A stretch of 64,000 nucleotides of DNA from Desulfovibrionaceae bacterium (GTDB lineage Bacteria; Desulfobacterota; Desulfovibrionia; Desulfovibrionales; Desulfovibrionaceae). A program made the translations under genes and the position numbers. The stretch lies in contig JAVHLG010000010.1 in assembly GCA_031082225.1 (NCBI GenBank), forward strand, positions 1-64,000, written 5' to 3'. The notes below the pieces were generated by a model, which had not been told where the DNA came from, ran no database searches, and saw nothing but the letters and a program-made list of their open reading frames with translations. Numbering within the stretch: position 1 is the stretch's first letter; every line of letters begins with the position of its first letter. Of the stretch, positions 28,729-37,419 are shown one piece after another.

Positions 28729-29040
28729 ATGTACGCGATCATCGAGACCGGCGGAAAGCAATATCGGGTTCAGGAAGGCAACAAGATCCAGGTGGAGAAA
28801 CTCCCGGTGGAAACCGGGGGGGAACTGACCCTGGACAAGGTGCTCATGGTGGGCGGCGAGACCGGAGTCAAGATCGGCGCGCCCTATGTCGAAGGCGCGG
28901 CCGTGACCTGCGTGGTCAGCGGCCAGGCCCGGGGACCCAAGATCGTGGTCTTTCACAAGTGGCGGCGCAACGACTCCCACAAGAAAACCGGCCACCGCCA
29001 GGACTACACCACCCTGGAAGTGAAATCCATCCGGGCCTAA
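28729..29040 (+). CDS. rplU: 50S ribosomal protein L21
   Basis: A 103-residue large-subunit protein that begins MYAIIETGGKQYRVQEGNKI. Conserved blocks include VVFHKWRRNDSHKKTGHRQD and YTTLEVKSI near the C-terminus. A GGAGGG sequence precedes the ATG. It forms a two-gene unit with rpmA, 24 bp downstream. Confidence 0.98.
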   Translation: MYAIIETGGKQYRVQEGNKIQVEKLPVETGGELTLDKVLMVGGETGVKIGAPYVEGAAVTCVVSGQARGPKIVVFHKWRRNDSHKKTGHRQDYTTLEVKSIRA

Positions 29041-29064
29041 CACCCGGCAGCAAGGAGGCCCATC

Positions 29065-29328
29065 ATGGCTCATAAAAAAGCAGGCGGAAGCTCCAGAAAC
29101 GGACGCGACAGCGCCGGGCAACGGCGTGGCGTGAAGCGCTTCGGCGGACAGCAGGTGCTGGCCGGCAACATCCTGGTGCGCCAGCTCGGCACCAAGTTCC
29201 ATCCCGGCGAGAACGTCGGCATGGGCCGCGACTACACCCTGTTCGCGCTCATCGACGGTGTGGTGAAGTTCGAAAAGTACACCCGCCGCAACAAGGTCAA
29301 GACCCGGGTGGCCGTACTTCCGGCCTAA
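29065..29328 (+). CDS. rpmA: 50S ribosomal protein L27
   Basis: An 87-residue large-subunit protein with [39 protein letters not shown] and [20 protein letters not shown], all diagnostic. It starts with MAHKKAGG directly, without the cleaved N-terminal extension seen in Firmicutes. In many bacteria obgE follows; here a strong terminator and motB follow instead. Confidence 0.98.
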   Translation: MAHKKAGGSSRNGRDSAGQRRGVKRFGGQQVLAGNILVRQLGTKFHPGENVGMGRDYTLFALIDGVVKFEKYTRRNKVKTRVAVLPA

Positions 29329-29352
29329 CCGATCGAAAAAGCGTCTTTTTTT

Positions 29353-29385
29353 GGGGAACGGGCATCACCCGTTCCCCTTTTTTTT
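29353..29385 (+). terminator. Intrinsic terminator after rpmA
   Basis: A perfect 10-bp stem GGGGAACGGG/CCCGTTCCCC with a five-base loop is followed by eight T residues (29378-29385). It lies 24 bp after rpmA and is a textbook factor-independent terminator. Confidence 0.95.
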
Positions 29386-29434
29386 GGTCTTGCCTCCGGG
29401 GCCGCTCCCGGGTACACCAGCATAACACGTTAAA

Positions 29435-29455
29435 TTGGCACGGGTTTTGTATAAT
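29435..29455 (+). promoter_or_regulatory. Sigma-54-like promoter with overlapping TATAAT, upstream of motB
   Basis: TTGGCACG-GGTT-TTGTA (29435-29451) matches the -24/-12 sigma-54 pattern with correct GG-N10 spacing, but has GT instead of GC at -12. A perfect TATAAT (29450-29455) overlaps the end with no good -35. Initiation near 29461 would leave a 40-nt leader before motB. Either sigma could be used. Flagellar genes are often sigma-54 dependent in this group. Confidence 0.5.
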
Positions 29456-29500
29456 TTTTCCCCAAACGGCCGCCCAGGGCGGCCGGGGACGCGGTGAGGC

Positions 29501-30478
29501 ATGGCGGAACAGGGACACAAGGCCCCGATCATCATCAAGAAGATCAAAAAGGGTGGCGGCGCGGCGCACGGCGGCCAGTGGAAGGTGGCCTACGCCGATT
29601 TCGTGACGGCCATGATGGCCTTTTTCCTGCTTATGTGGCTCCTCAATATGACGCCCAAGGAGAAGCAGGAAGAGGTTGCCGCCTATTTCCGCGAGTTCAG
29701 CCTGTTCGAGGCCCCGGGCCCCGGGGCCATCCCCCTGGAGACCGGGGGCCTGGGGCCGCCTGCGGTGGTCAGCAGCTCGTCCGAGCGCCCCGACGGCCCG
29801 GCTGCGGCGGTGGGCGGCGGCGCCGAGGATGGACCCGACGAGGGCGGCGCAAACGCCGAACAAAAACGCGTGGCCGAGATGGTCCAGGCCCAGTTGCGCA
29901 CGGCCCTGCCGGAACTGGCCGACCAGGTGACGGTGGTGGCCGAGGAAGGCAAGGTGCGCATCGAGATCATGGACAAGCTCGACCGCCCCATCTTCGAACG
30001 CGGCCGGGCCGTCTTGACCTCCGACGCCCAGCGCATCCTGGCCACCCTCACCGGGGTGCTCCGAAAGGACGACCTGAAGGTGGTCGTGGAGGGCCACACC
30101 GACGCCGCCCCTTACGGCACCGAGGCCTACACCAACTGGGAGCTGTCCACGGACCGGGCCCAGGCCGCCCGTCGACTCATGCTCAGGGACGGCTTCCCCC
30201 CCAAAAACATCGTCATGGTGGCCGGATTCGCCGCCACCATGCCCTATGTCCCCTCCGATCCCCTGGACGCCAGAAACCGGCGCATCAGCCTGTTGCTCTT
30301 CCAGGAGCCGCAGCCTGGACAACAGGATCTAAACGGGAACGGATCGGCCCCGGACCGGGCCGGAAACGGCCGAAAGACCGAGGTCGCGCCCGCGCCGCCG
30401 CCCCTGCCCTCGGCCAACGAACTTCTTGAACGGGAAATCGACAAAATATATGAAAAGGCCACTGAGAAACAGTTCTGA
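29501..30478 (+). CDS. motB: Flagellar motor stator protein MotB
   Basis: A 325-residue stator subunit that anchors the proton channel to peptidoglycan. The single transmembrane helix is near residues 27-50 (WKVAYADFVTAMMAFFLLMW), and the Asp of YADFVTAMMAFF is the proton-carrying residue. After an acidic Gly/Ala-rich linker, the OmpA-like domain (about 155-270) has VVEGHTDAAPYGT, SNWELS-like TNWELSTDRAQAARR and NRRISLLL. A proline-rich tail (VAPAPPPLPSANELLERE) ends the protein. motA lies 60 bp downstream, the reverse of the usual order. Confidence 0.95.
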   Translation: MAEQGHKAPIIIKKIKKGGGAAHGGQWKVAYADFVTAMMAFFLLMWLLNMTPKEKQEEVAAYFREFSLFEAPGPGAIPLETGGLGPPAVVSSSSERPDGPAAAVGGGAEDGPDEGGANAEQKRVAEMVQAQLRTALPELADQVTVVAEEGKVRIEIMDKLDRPIFERGRAVLTSDAQRILATLTGVLRKDDLKVVVEGHTDAAPYGTEAYTNWELSTDRAQAARRLMLRDGFPPKNIVMVAGFAATMPYVPSDPLDARNRRISLLLFQEPQPGQQDLNGNGSAPDRAGNGRKTEVAPAPPPLPSANELLEREIDKIYEKATEKQF

Positions 30479-30538
30479 CGCGGCAGGACGGTCCACCCGG
30501 CCCCTGCCCGGCGTCCACCTCGACCATCCGGCGGAACC

Positions 30539-31405
30539 ATGTTCGTCATAATCGGCGTCGTCATCGTGCTTGGGGCCGTGGGCCTGGGCTTTTTCTTTGA
30601 AAAGGGCAACTTCTCCCTGCTTTTTTCCGCCGCCCCGGCGGAAATGCTGATCATCTTCGGCGGGGCCTTCGGCTCCCTGATCATCAGCTCCCCCAAGGAC
30701 ATCCTGGGGCATATCTTCAAAAGCTTCTTCGCCATCTTCGGGTCCATGAAGACCAGCAAGGCCTACTATCTGGAGATGCTCACGGTGCTCTCCATGCTGT
30801 TCATGAAGATCCGCCGCGAGGGTCTGGTGGCCATCGAAAAGGACATCGAACACCCCACGGAGAGCCCCATCTTCAGCGCTTTCGCCAAAAACAAGGACAA
30901 CGCCGCCGTGGTCAGCTTCGTGTGCGACACCATGCGCATCTTCTCCACGGTCAACATCGAGCAGCACGAGTTCGACAACATCATGGACGCCGACATCGAG
31001 GCCTCGGCCCACGAGGCCATGGTCGCTGCCCACACCATGAACAAGACCGCCGACGCCCTGCCGGGTCTGGGCATCGTGGCCGCCGTGCTCGGCGTGGTCA
31101 TCACCATGGGCAAGCTCAACGAGCCGCCCGAGGTGCTGGGGCACTCCATCGGCGCGGCCCTGGTGGGCACCATGCTCGGCGTGCTCGGCTGTTACGGATT
31201 TTTGGGCCCCATGGCCGCGAACATGGAACACCGGGCCAAGGAAGTGGAGGCCACGCTGTTGGTGGTCAAGGCCGCCCTTGGGGCCTTTGTGGGCGGCAAC
31301 CCGCCGCCCGTGGCCCTGGAGGCCGGACGCCGGGCCATCCCCACCGGCCACCGCCCCACCTTCGAGGAACTGGAAGAGGCCATCAAGGCCTCCAAGGGCA
31401 AGTAA
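30539..31405 (+). CDS. motA: Flagellar motor stator protein MotA
   Basis: A 288-residue inner-membrane protein with four helices: two near the N-terminus (MFVIIGVVIVLGAVGLGFFF, then MLIIFGGAFGSLIIS) and two in the second half around ADALPGLGIVAAVLGVVITM and GAALVGTMLGVLGCYGFLGP. The cytoplasmic loop contains IRREGLVAIEKDIE, where the Arg and Glu interact with the rotor in the family. The conserved Pro in DALPGLGIVAAVLG is present. The length and loop are of the E. coli proton type. It is co-transcribed with motB. Confidence 0.95.
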   Translation: MFVIIGVVIVLGAVGLGFFFEKGNFSLLFSAAPAEMLIIFGGAFGSLIISSPKDILGHIFKSFFAIFGSMKTSKAYYLEMLTVLSMLFMKIRREGLVAIEKDIEHPTESPIFSAFAKNKDNAAVVSFVCDTMRIFSTVNIEQHEFDNIMDADIEASAHEAMVAAHTMNKTADALPGLGIVAAVLGVVITMGKLNEPPEVLGHSIGAALVGTMLGVLGCYGFLGPMAANMEHRAKEVEATLLVVKAALGAFVGGNPPPVALEAGRRAIPTGHRPTFEELEEAIKASKGK

Positions 31406-31606
31406 GGCGACCCTTGTTTCCGCTTCCGCATCTCTTGCGGATGGCCGCCTTGCGGCCAAGGACGTCAGGGCGGGGGACGGGTCGCCGGAAACGGACGGCA
31501 GCGACGTGGAGCGAAGCGCAATTCGTCGCGGCCGGACGTTTGCCGCCGACCCCGAGCCCGGCGGCCAGGGGACGCGCGGGAAGGGATGTGCCCCCCCGTC
31601 TCCCCG

Positions 31607-32902
31607 TCACGCGACAGGCGAGGCCAGCACCCGGTCGATGCGCCGCCCGTCCATGTCCACGATCTCGAAGCGCCATCCGGCGTGTTCGATCACCTCACCC
31701 ATGGCGGGCGCGTGGTGCAGCCGGGCCAGAACGAATCCGGCCAGGGTGCGGTGGGCCTCCTCCGGGGGGACCATGCCCAGCCCCAGGTGGTCGAAGGCCT
31801 CGTCCACGGGCATAAGCCCGTCCAGGAGCCAGGAGCCGTCCTCCCGGCGTACGGCCTCCGGTTCCCCGACCTCGTCCGGGGCGGGAATGTCCCCCACCAC
31901 GGCCTCCAGGATGTCGCCCAAGGTAACGATGCCCTGCACGTCGCCGTATTCGTCCACCACCACGGCAAACCGCATGCCCGGCCTGGTCCGGAACCGTTCC
32001 AGAAGGGTCAGCACCCGGGTGCTCTCCAGGACGTAGACCGGATCGTGGGCCATTTTCGCCAGGTCCGGCGTCTCCCCGGCGGCCAGGGCGGCCAGGAACT
32101 CCTTGGCCCGCACCACCCCCATGATGGCGCTGATGTCCTCCCGGGCCAGGGGATAGCGCGAATAGGGGTTGTCCGTGACCACGCGCAGGTTGTGCTCCAG
32201 GGAGGCCTGGGCGTCGAGCCAGCGCACCTTCAGGCGGTGGGTCATGCACAGCCCCACCCGGCGGTCCCCCAGGCGCATGATGCGCTCCACCATGCGCCGC
32301 TCCCCCTGCTCCAGCACCCCGGTCCTGGCCGCCTCGGACAAAAGGCCGCGCAGGTCCTCCTCGGTCATCTCCCGGGTCGTGGTCCGGGACACGCCGAAAA
32401 GCCGCAGCACAAGCTCCGTGGAGCCGCCCAGAAGCCGCACCACCGGGGTGGCCCCGATCATCAGCCCGGACATGACCGGGGCGCAGGCCACGGCCAGCCG
32501 CTCCGGATGGGCGAAGGCCAACCGCTTGGGGGCAAGCTCCCCCACGACGATGGACAGGTAGGTCAGGCCAGCCACCACGATCCCCAGCGAAAGGCTGGCG
32601 GCATATCCGGCCAGGACCGGGACGCCCGCAAAATATCCGGCCAGGGTCGTGGCCAGGGTGGCCCCGCCGAAGGCCCCGGTGAACACCCCCACCAGGGTGA
32701 TGCCCACCTGCACCGTGGGGAAAAAGGCCTCGGGACGGTCAAGCAGTTCCAGGGCCCTGGCCGCCCCCCGGCTTCCGGCCCTGGCCATGGCCAGAAGACG
32801 CAGGCGGTTGGCGGACACCAGGGCCATCTCCGACAGGGCGAAAAAACCGTTGAGCAGGATGCACAGCAAAACCACGCCGATTTCAACGACAAGCATGTCC
32901 AT
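31607..32902 (-). CDS. CNNM/CorC-type transporter (DUF21, CBS pair, CorC_HlyC)
   Basis: A 431-residue inner-membrane protein of the family often called hemolysin-like. Residues about 1-190 form a DUF21 domain with four hydrophobic segments (LLCILLNGFFALSEMALVSA, then GGATLATTLAGYFAGV). A CBS pair spans about 205-330 (RVGLCMTHRLKVRWLD, PVYVLESTRVLTLLERF). The C-terminal CorC_HlyC domain (about 345-425) has WLLDGLMPVDEAFDHLGL and GWRFEIVDMDGRRIDRVLAS. Relatives affect magnesium or cobalt homeostasis. The start is the ATG of MDMLVVEIG, six bases after GAGG; the GTG at 32914 is less likely. Confidence 0.92.
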   Translation of the reverse strand: MDMLVVEIGVVLLCILLNGFFALSEMALVSANRLRLLAMARAGSRGAARALELLDRPEAFFPTVQVGITLVGVFTGAFGGATLATTLAGYFAGVPVLAGYAASLSLGIVVAGLTYLSIVVGELAPKRLAFAHPERLAVACAPVMSGLMIGATPVVRLLGGSTELVLRLFGVSRTTTREMTEEDLRGLLSEAARTGVLEQGERRMVERIMRLGDRRVGLCMTHRLKVRWLDAQASLEHNLRVVTDNPYSRYPLAREDISAIMGVVRAKEFLAALAAGETPDLAKMAHDPVYVLESTRVLTLLERFRTRPGMRFAVVVDEYGDVQGIVTLGDILEAVVGDIPAPDEVGEPEAVRREDGSWLLDGLMPVDEAFDHLGLGMVPPEEAHRTLAGFVLARLHHAPAMGEVIEHAGWRFEIVDMDGRRIDRVLASPVA

Positions 32903-32962
32903 GCGCGGCCTCACGGGGATGGGACGTGGTGGAACGGGAAGGGGCCGGGGCGGCCCGCCGGG

Positions 32963-33505
32963 TCACAGCGAAGCGGGGAGGAACAGGGCCATGCAGGCCA
33001 CGCAGGGCGTTCCTGCGGCGATGCGGGCCGCCGTGGTCTGGTCGCCCAGGTATTTGGCGTGATAGCCCGTGGCCGAAAAGGCCTCGATGACGCTCTCCGC
33101 CAGAGTCGCGGCCCCGTCGCCCTGCACGACGAAGATCAGGGAGACGAAGACCCGGGCGGCGGGTCTGACCTCGGCCCCCACCGGGGGACACGGGGCCGCG
33201 CCCCGGGCCACGTCGTATTCGGCCGCGAAGCGGACGATGGTCCGCTGCTGCTCGTCCACGTAGGTTTCCCAGACCGGGTTCGAAAAAAAGGCGTAGGCGG
33301 ACAGGGCCTGCTCCACGGTCGTGCCCGAGTCCGGAAGGAAGCGGGCCTTTTTGACCCTGGACACGGGATCGTCGCCCTGTGCGCCGCAGGAGGCGCTCAG
33401 GGCCACCAGGACCAGGAGGGCCATCCCCAGGGCGTGGCGCGGCGTCGCGTCCGGCCCCCGGCGGAAAAAGAGGCCGCCGCCGGGTCGGGAAAGATCGGAT
33501 TTCAC
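32963..33505 (-). CDS. Predicted exported protein coupled to the REC-GGDEF gene
   Basis: I do not recognise the family. The 180-residue product starts with GTG at 33505, overlapping the stop of the diguanylate cyclase gene by four bases (GTGA), with GGGAGG seven bases upstream: a clear sign of translational coupling. A hydrophobic segment ALGMALLVLVALSASC ends in a possible, imperfect lipobox (SASC). The mature part has YVDEQQRTIVRFAAEYDVAR and RVFVSLIFVVQGDGAATLAE, and two Cys near the end (GTPCVACMALF). Coupling to a c-di-GMP synthase suggests an envelope role in the same response, which is inference. Confidence 0.72.
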   Translation of the reverse strand: MKSDLSRPGGGLFFRRGPDATPRHALGMALLVLVALSASCGAQGDDPVSRVKKARFLPDSGTTVEQALSAYAFFSNPVWETYVDEQQRTIVRFAAEYDVARGAAPCPPVGAEVRPAARVFVSLIFVVQGDGAATLAESVIEAFSATGYHAKYLGDQTTAARIAAGTPCVACMALFLPASL

Positions 33506-34467
33506 GGAACCTCCCGTTTCTCCACCCGGTCGCGGCCGTTGCTCTTGGCCTGATACAGGGCCGCGTCCGAGGCCTGGAGCAGGGACTTGGCCGTCAGGTC
33601 CGCCCGGGGGATCAGGCTGGCCACGCCGATGCTCACCGTGACCCGTTCGGCGGCCAGGGAAGTGGCGTGTTCGATGTCCAGGCTGCGCACGTTCTCGCGG
33701 ATGTCCTCGGCGATGACCAAGGCCCCGGCCTCGCCCGTACCGGGCAGGATGACCACGAATTCCTCGCCGCCGAAGCGGGCCACAAAATCCCCGGGACGCT
33801 TGAGCACAATGCAGATGGCCTCGGCCACGGCCTTGAGGCAGCAATCGCCCCTGAGATGACCGTAGGTGTCGTTAAAGGCCTTGAAGCAATCGATATCGAT
33901 CATGAGCAGGGACAGGGGCGAACCGTCCCGCTTGGCCCGCAGCCACTCCTTCTCGTAGACCTCCTCGAAACGGCGTCGGTTGCTGACGGAGGTCAGGCCG
34001 TCCTGGTTGGAGAGCTGCTCCAGCCGTTCGGTCAGGGCCTCAAGCTCGCGCTCCCGGGCCTTGCGGCGGTCGATCTCCTCCTTGAGCCGCAACACCGAGC
34101 GCACCCGGGCGCACAGTTCCAGGCGGTTGACGGGCTTGCTGATGTAGTCGTTGGCCCCGGCCTCCAGGGCCCGCTCCAGGCTTGCCACCTCATCGCGCAC
34201 CGTGACCATGATCACCGGCACGTCGCGAAAACGCTCGTCGGCCTTGAGCCGCTTGGTGGCCTCGATGCCGTCCATGCCGGGCATGACGATGTCCATGAGG
34301 ATCAGGTCCACATCCGGGTCGCCGTCCCGGCCCACGCCGTTCTCCAGCGTGTTCAGGGCGGCTGCGGCGTCGTGGGCCTCGACAATGTTGGCATATCCCG
34401 CCTGACGCAGGATCCCGGTCAAAAGCATGGCCTGGGATATGGAGTCGTCCACAACAAGTATCTTCAT
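33502..34467 (-). CDS. Response regulator diguanylate cyclase (REC-GGDEF)
   Basis: A 321-residue PleD-like cyclase. The receiver (residues 1-120) has VVDDS with the acidic pocket, DLILMDIVMPGMDG with the phospho-acceptor Asp, and the conserved Lys in NDYISKPVNR. A coiled coil (EEIDRRKARERELEALTERL) links it to a GGDEF domain with DGLTSVSNRRRFEE and RFGGEEFVVILPGTGE. RPGD five residues before GGEEF is an intact I-site. It should make c-di-GMP when phosphorylated. The cognate kinase is not adjacent; the exported protein gene follows with a four-base overlap. Confidence 0.95.
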   Translation of the reverse strand: MKILVVDDSISQAMLLTGILRQAGYANIVEAHDAAAALNTLENGVGRDGDPDVDLILMDIVMPGMDGIEATKRLKADERFRDVPVIMVTVRDEVASLERALEAGANDYISKPVNRLELCARVRSVLRLKEEIDRRKARERELEALTERLEQLSNQDGLTSVSNRRRFEEVYEKEWLRAKRDGSPLSLLMIDIDCFKAFNDTYGHLRGDCCLKAVAEAICIVLKRPGDFVARFGGEEFVVILPGTGEAGALVIAEDIRENVRSLDIEHATSLAAERVTVSIGVASLIPRADLTAKSLLQASDAALYQAKSNGRDRVEKREVP

Positions 34468-34725
34468 AGTCGCTCATGCGCGGGATGCCGCGATCTTCTT
34501 GGTCTGTCTTGCGGCGCTGGGGTCGCCGGGTGATCCGCCAACATCCGTACAATACGCTTGATATCGGAAAAAAGAAACTCTCCGAGTGCGGATTCCGGCA
34601 ACGGATCAGATGAAAAACAGCGCAGGACGGTTTGACGCCAGCAGGATCCGGTTTTTGCTGAACCCGGGTCTTGTGCGATCCCCCCGGCCTGCCTCCCGCA
34701 GGGGCCGGGGCTGGCGACGCTGGCC

Positions 34726-35505
34726 TCAGCCCCCGGAGGGATCGATGCGTTTTCCGTCCATGAGCCCCTTGAGGCGTTGCAGGGTGGGCGCATCGGTGAA
34801 GTCGAAGCGCAAGGGGGTCAGGGTGATGTGCCCCTGGGTCAGAAGATCCCGGTCCGTGCCCGGGGACACGCTTTTACCCGGAATGACCCCGTCGAGCCAA
34901 TAATAGATGCGGCCGCGCGGGTCCGTGCGCTCGTCGAACCAATCCTTGTAGGTGGCCTGGGTCTGGGGGCACAGTCGAAGCTCCAGGGTCTCGGGCATGG
35001 GGCGGCGGGGAAAGTTCAGGTTGAGCACGCAGCCGCGCGGCACCTCGTCCCAGGGCACGACGGCGGCGAAATCCGAAGCCCAGGCCCCCTGGCCCGAGAG
35101 ATCGACCGGCGCGTAGTCGTCCACGGACACGGCCAGGGCCGGATAGCCCGCCAGGGCCCCTTCCGTGGCGGCGGACACGGTGCCGGAATAGAGGATGTCC
35201 ACCCCCACGTTGGCCCCGCTGTTGATGCCGGACATGACCAGATCCGGAGGTTCGATCAGAAGCGCGGACAGGGCCAGTTTCACGCAGTCGGCCGGGGTTC
35301 CCGACACCCCGAGACCGAAGAAGCCGTTTTCCTTGAATTCCTTCACCCGAAGCGGCGAGGCCAGGGTCACGGCGTGCCCCACGGCCGACTGCTCGGTGAT
35401 GGGGGCCACCACATGCACCTCGTGCCCGGCCTCGCAAAGGGCCTTGTACAAGGCCCGGATGCCCACGGCCTGGATGCCGTCGTCGTTGGTCAGAAGAATC
35501 TTCAT
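34726..35505 (-). CDS. surE: 5'/3'-nucleotidase SurE
   Basis: A divalent-metal phosphatase acting on nucleoside monophosphates, 259 residues. The start MKILLTNDDGIQAVGI carries the two metal-binding Asp residues. AVGHAVTLASPLR and MSGINSGANVGVDILYSGTV are family signatures, and FGLGVSGTPADCVKLAL follows. The frame is open to 35679, but SurE proteins begin at MKIL and GGGACAGG precedes this ATG. It diverges from the HD-domain gene and is not coupled to pcm as in enterics. Confidence 0.95.
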   Translation of the reverse strand: MKILLTNDDGIQAVGIRALYKALCEAGHEVHVVAPITEQSAVGHAVTLASPLRVKEFKENGFFGLGVSGTPADCVKLALSALLIEPPDLVMSGINSGANVGVDILYSGTVSAATEGALAGYPALAVSVDDYAPVDLSGQGAWASDFAAVVPWDEVPRGCVLNLNFPRRPMPETLELRLCPQTQATYKDWFDERTDPRGRIYYWLDGVIPGKSVSPGTDRDLLTQGHITLTPLRFDFTDAPTLQRLKGLMDGKRIDPSGG

Positions 35506-35682
35506 GGCCTGTCCCGTAACCTTATCCCGTGACGTTTCGGCGACGGCCCATCGTCGGCCGCACCCGTTTCGCGTCCTGCCTTCGCACGGCGACGCCCGGA
35601 TTGACAAGCGCCCGGCATCAAGGCAGGCTTTCCGGGTCAAAAAACGCCGATACGGCCACATGCCCCATGGATTGAGCACACC

Positions 35683-36714
35683 GTGAGCGGAAAAAACGCC
35701 TTCGTCAAGGATCTCGTCCCTGGCCGTCCCGTGGACGACCTGTTCGTCATCGCCGACGCCAAGTCCGGCCAGGCGAAAAACGGCCCGTTTTGGACCCTGA
35801 CCCTGGAGGACGCCACCGGGGCCGTGGAAGGCCGCATCTGGAGCCCGGCCAGCCAGATGTATCAGGACATCCGGCCCGGTTCCCTGGTGCGGGTGGCGGG
35901 CATGGCCGGAAGCTACCGGGACAAGACCCAGATCTCCGTGGACCGCCTGGAATTTCTGCCCGACGAGGAGCTGGCCCCGCTTCTGCCGCTTTTTACGGCC
36001 TCAAGCGCCGTGCCTCCGGAGGAGCTGCTGGCGGAACTGGAGGCCCTGTGCCGGGACACCATCCGCCACGCCCCCTGGCGGCGGTTGTGCCGCAAGGTGC
36101 TCACCGACCCCGGGGTGCGCTCCAGGCTCCTGGCCGCGCCCGGGGCCAAGAGCGTGCACCACGCCTACGTGGGCGGCCTTTTGGAGCACACCCTGTCCGT
36201 GTGCGGCCTGGTCCTGGCCATCGGCGGCCGCTACCCGACCCTGGACATGGACACCCTTTTGCCCGCCGCCGCGTTCCACGACCTGGGCAAGGCCTGGGAG
36301 CTGTCGTCGGGATTTCCCCGGGACTACACCGATCCCGGGCGGCTCCTGGGGCACATCGTTTTGGGCATGGAGATCCTGGAGCCCTTTTTCCGCAAGGCCA
36401 AAGACCTGGACCCCGAACTCATTTTGCACTTCAAGCACATCATGGTCAGCCACCACGGCGAATACGCCTTCGGCTCCCCCAAGCGGCCCAAGACCCCCGA
36501 GGCCTTTGTGTTGCACTTCGCCGACAACATCGACGCCAAGCTCAACCAGACCCTGGGGATCTTCGCCGAGGACGAGCCCGAGGCCGCCTGGTCGCCCTAC
36601 GTACGCACCCTGGAGCGCTATCTCTACAACCCCCGCCGGACCCCGCGTCAGGACGAGGCAAAAAAAACCGACGAAAAAGGGGCCGCCCAGTGTTTGTTAC
36701 CTTTGAAGGCATAG
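35683..36714 (+). CDS. OB-fold/HD-domain protein (YhaM-like 3'-5' exoribonuclease family)
   Basis: A 343-residue cytoplasmic protein. The N-terminal OB-fold (about 10-95) has [20 protein letters not shown] and [20 protein letters not shown], the pattern of nucleic-acid-binding domains in YhaM. The HD domain (about 150-300) has [17 protein letters not shown] and [14 protein letters not shown], then a later [15 protein letters not shown] and FADNIDAKL. YhaM relatives degrade RNA from the 3' end with Mn2+. The start is a GTG at 35683 with only a weak ribosome site. It overlaps tmk by 25 nt. Confidence 0.88.
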   Translation: MSGKNAFVKDLVPGRPVDDLFVIADAKSGQAKNGPFWTLTLEDATGAVEGRIWSPASQMYQDIRPGSLVRVAGMAGSYRDKTQISVDRLEFLPDEELAPLLPLFTASSAVPPEELLAELEALCRDTIRHAPWRRLCRKVLTDPGVRSRLLAAPGAKSVHHAYVGGLLEHTLSVCGLVLAIGGRYPTLDMDTLLPAAAFHDLGKAWELSSGFPRDYTDPGRLLGHIVLGMEILEPFFRKAKDLDPELILHFKHIMVSHHGEYAFGSPKRPKTPEAFVLHFADNIDAKLNQTLGIFAEDEPEAAWSPYVRTLERYLYNPRRTPRQDEAKKTDEKGAAQCLLPLKA

Positions 36715-37331
36715 AGGGCACCGGAAAAACCACCCAGATCGGGCTTCTGGCCGAGGAGCTGACCCGGCTGGGAAAACGCGTGGTCGTCACCCGCGAACCC
36801 GGCGGCAGCCGGATCGGCCGGGAACTGCGGCGCATCCTGTTGAGCCTTGAGACCAAAGGCCTGTGCGACCGGGCGGAACTGTTCCTGTATCTGGCCGACC
36901 GGGCCCAGCACGTGGCCGAGGTGGTGCGCCCGGCCCTGGCGGACGGCATGGCGGTGCTGTGCGACCGCTTCACCGACTCCACCGTGGCCTACCAGGGCTA
37001 CGGCCGGGGCCTGAGTCCGGACCTTTTGCGTCAGCTCAACGACACGGCCACCGGAGGGCTCTCCCCGGACCTGACCATCGTGCTGGACATCGACCCGGAG
37101 GTCGGCCTGCGCCGGGCCCTTGCCCGCAACCTGGAAACGGGCGCCCAGGTGAGCGAGGGCCGCTTCGAGGCCGAAAGCCTGGCCTTCCATGCCCGGGTGC
37201 GCCAGGGCTATCTGGCCATGGCCGCTACGGACCGGCGACGCTACCGGGTGGTCGCCGCCGACGCCGCCCCCCGGGAGGTCTTCGCCTTGGTGCTCGCCGC
37301 CTGCCAGGAGGCCGCCGCCCGGCGCGGCTGA
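36690..37331 (+). CDS. tmk: Thymidylate kinase
   Basis: Phosphorylates dTMP to dTDP. The 213-residue protein starts [20 protein letters not shown] with the P-loop [22 protein letters not shown] is the DR(E)PGG motif, and [17 protein letters not shown] is the thymidine-binding DRY-like block. The GTG start at 36690 has AAGGGG seven bases upstream and lies inside the end of the HD gene (25-nt overlap), implying coupled translation. The frame is open far upstream, but only this start gives a normal-length kinase. Confidence 0.96.
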   Translation: MFVTFEGIEGTGKTTQIGLLAEELTRLGKRVVVTREPGGSRIGRELRRILLSLETKGLCDRAELFLYLADRAQHVAEVVRPALADGMAVLCDRFTDSTVAYQGYGRGLSPDLLRQLNDTATGGLSPDLTIVLDIDPEVGLRRALARNLETGAQVSEGRFEAESLAFHARVRQGYLAMAATDRRRYRVVAADAAPREVFALVLAACQEAAARRG

Positions 37332-37419
37332 CCCTCCCCTCACGACGCGCCGCCTGCCCGGGACCGGCCCGGGATAGCGCGGATCATCCCTCCCACCGCA
37401 ACCGTCATGGAGGTTTCGC

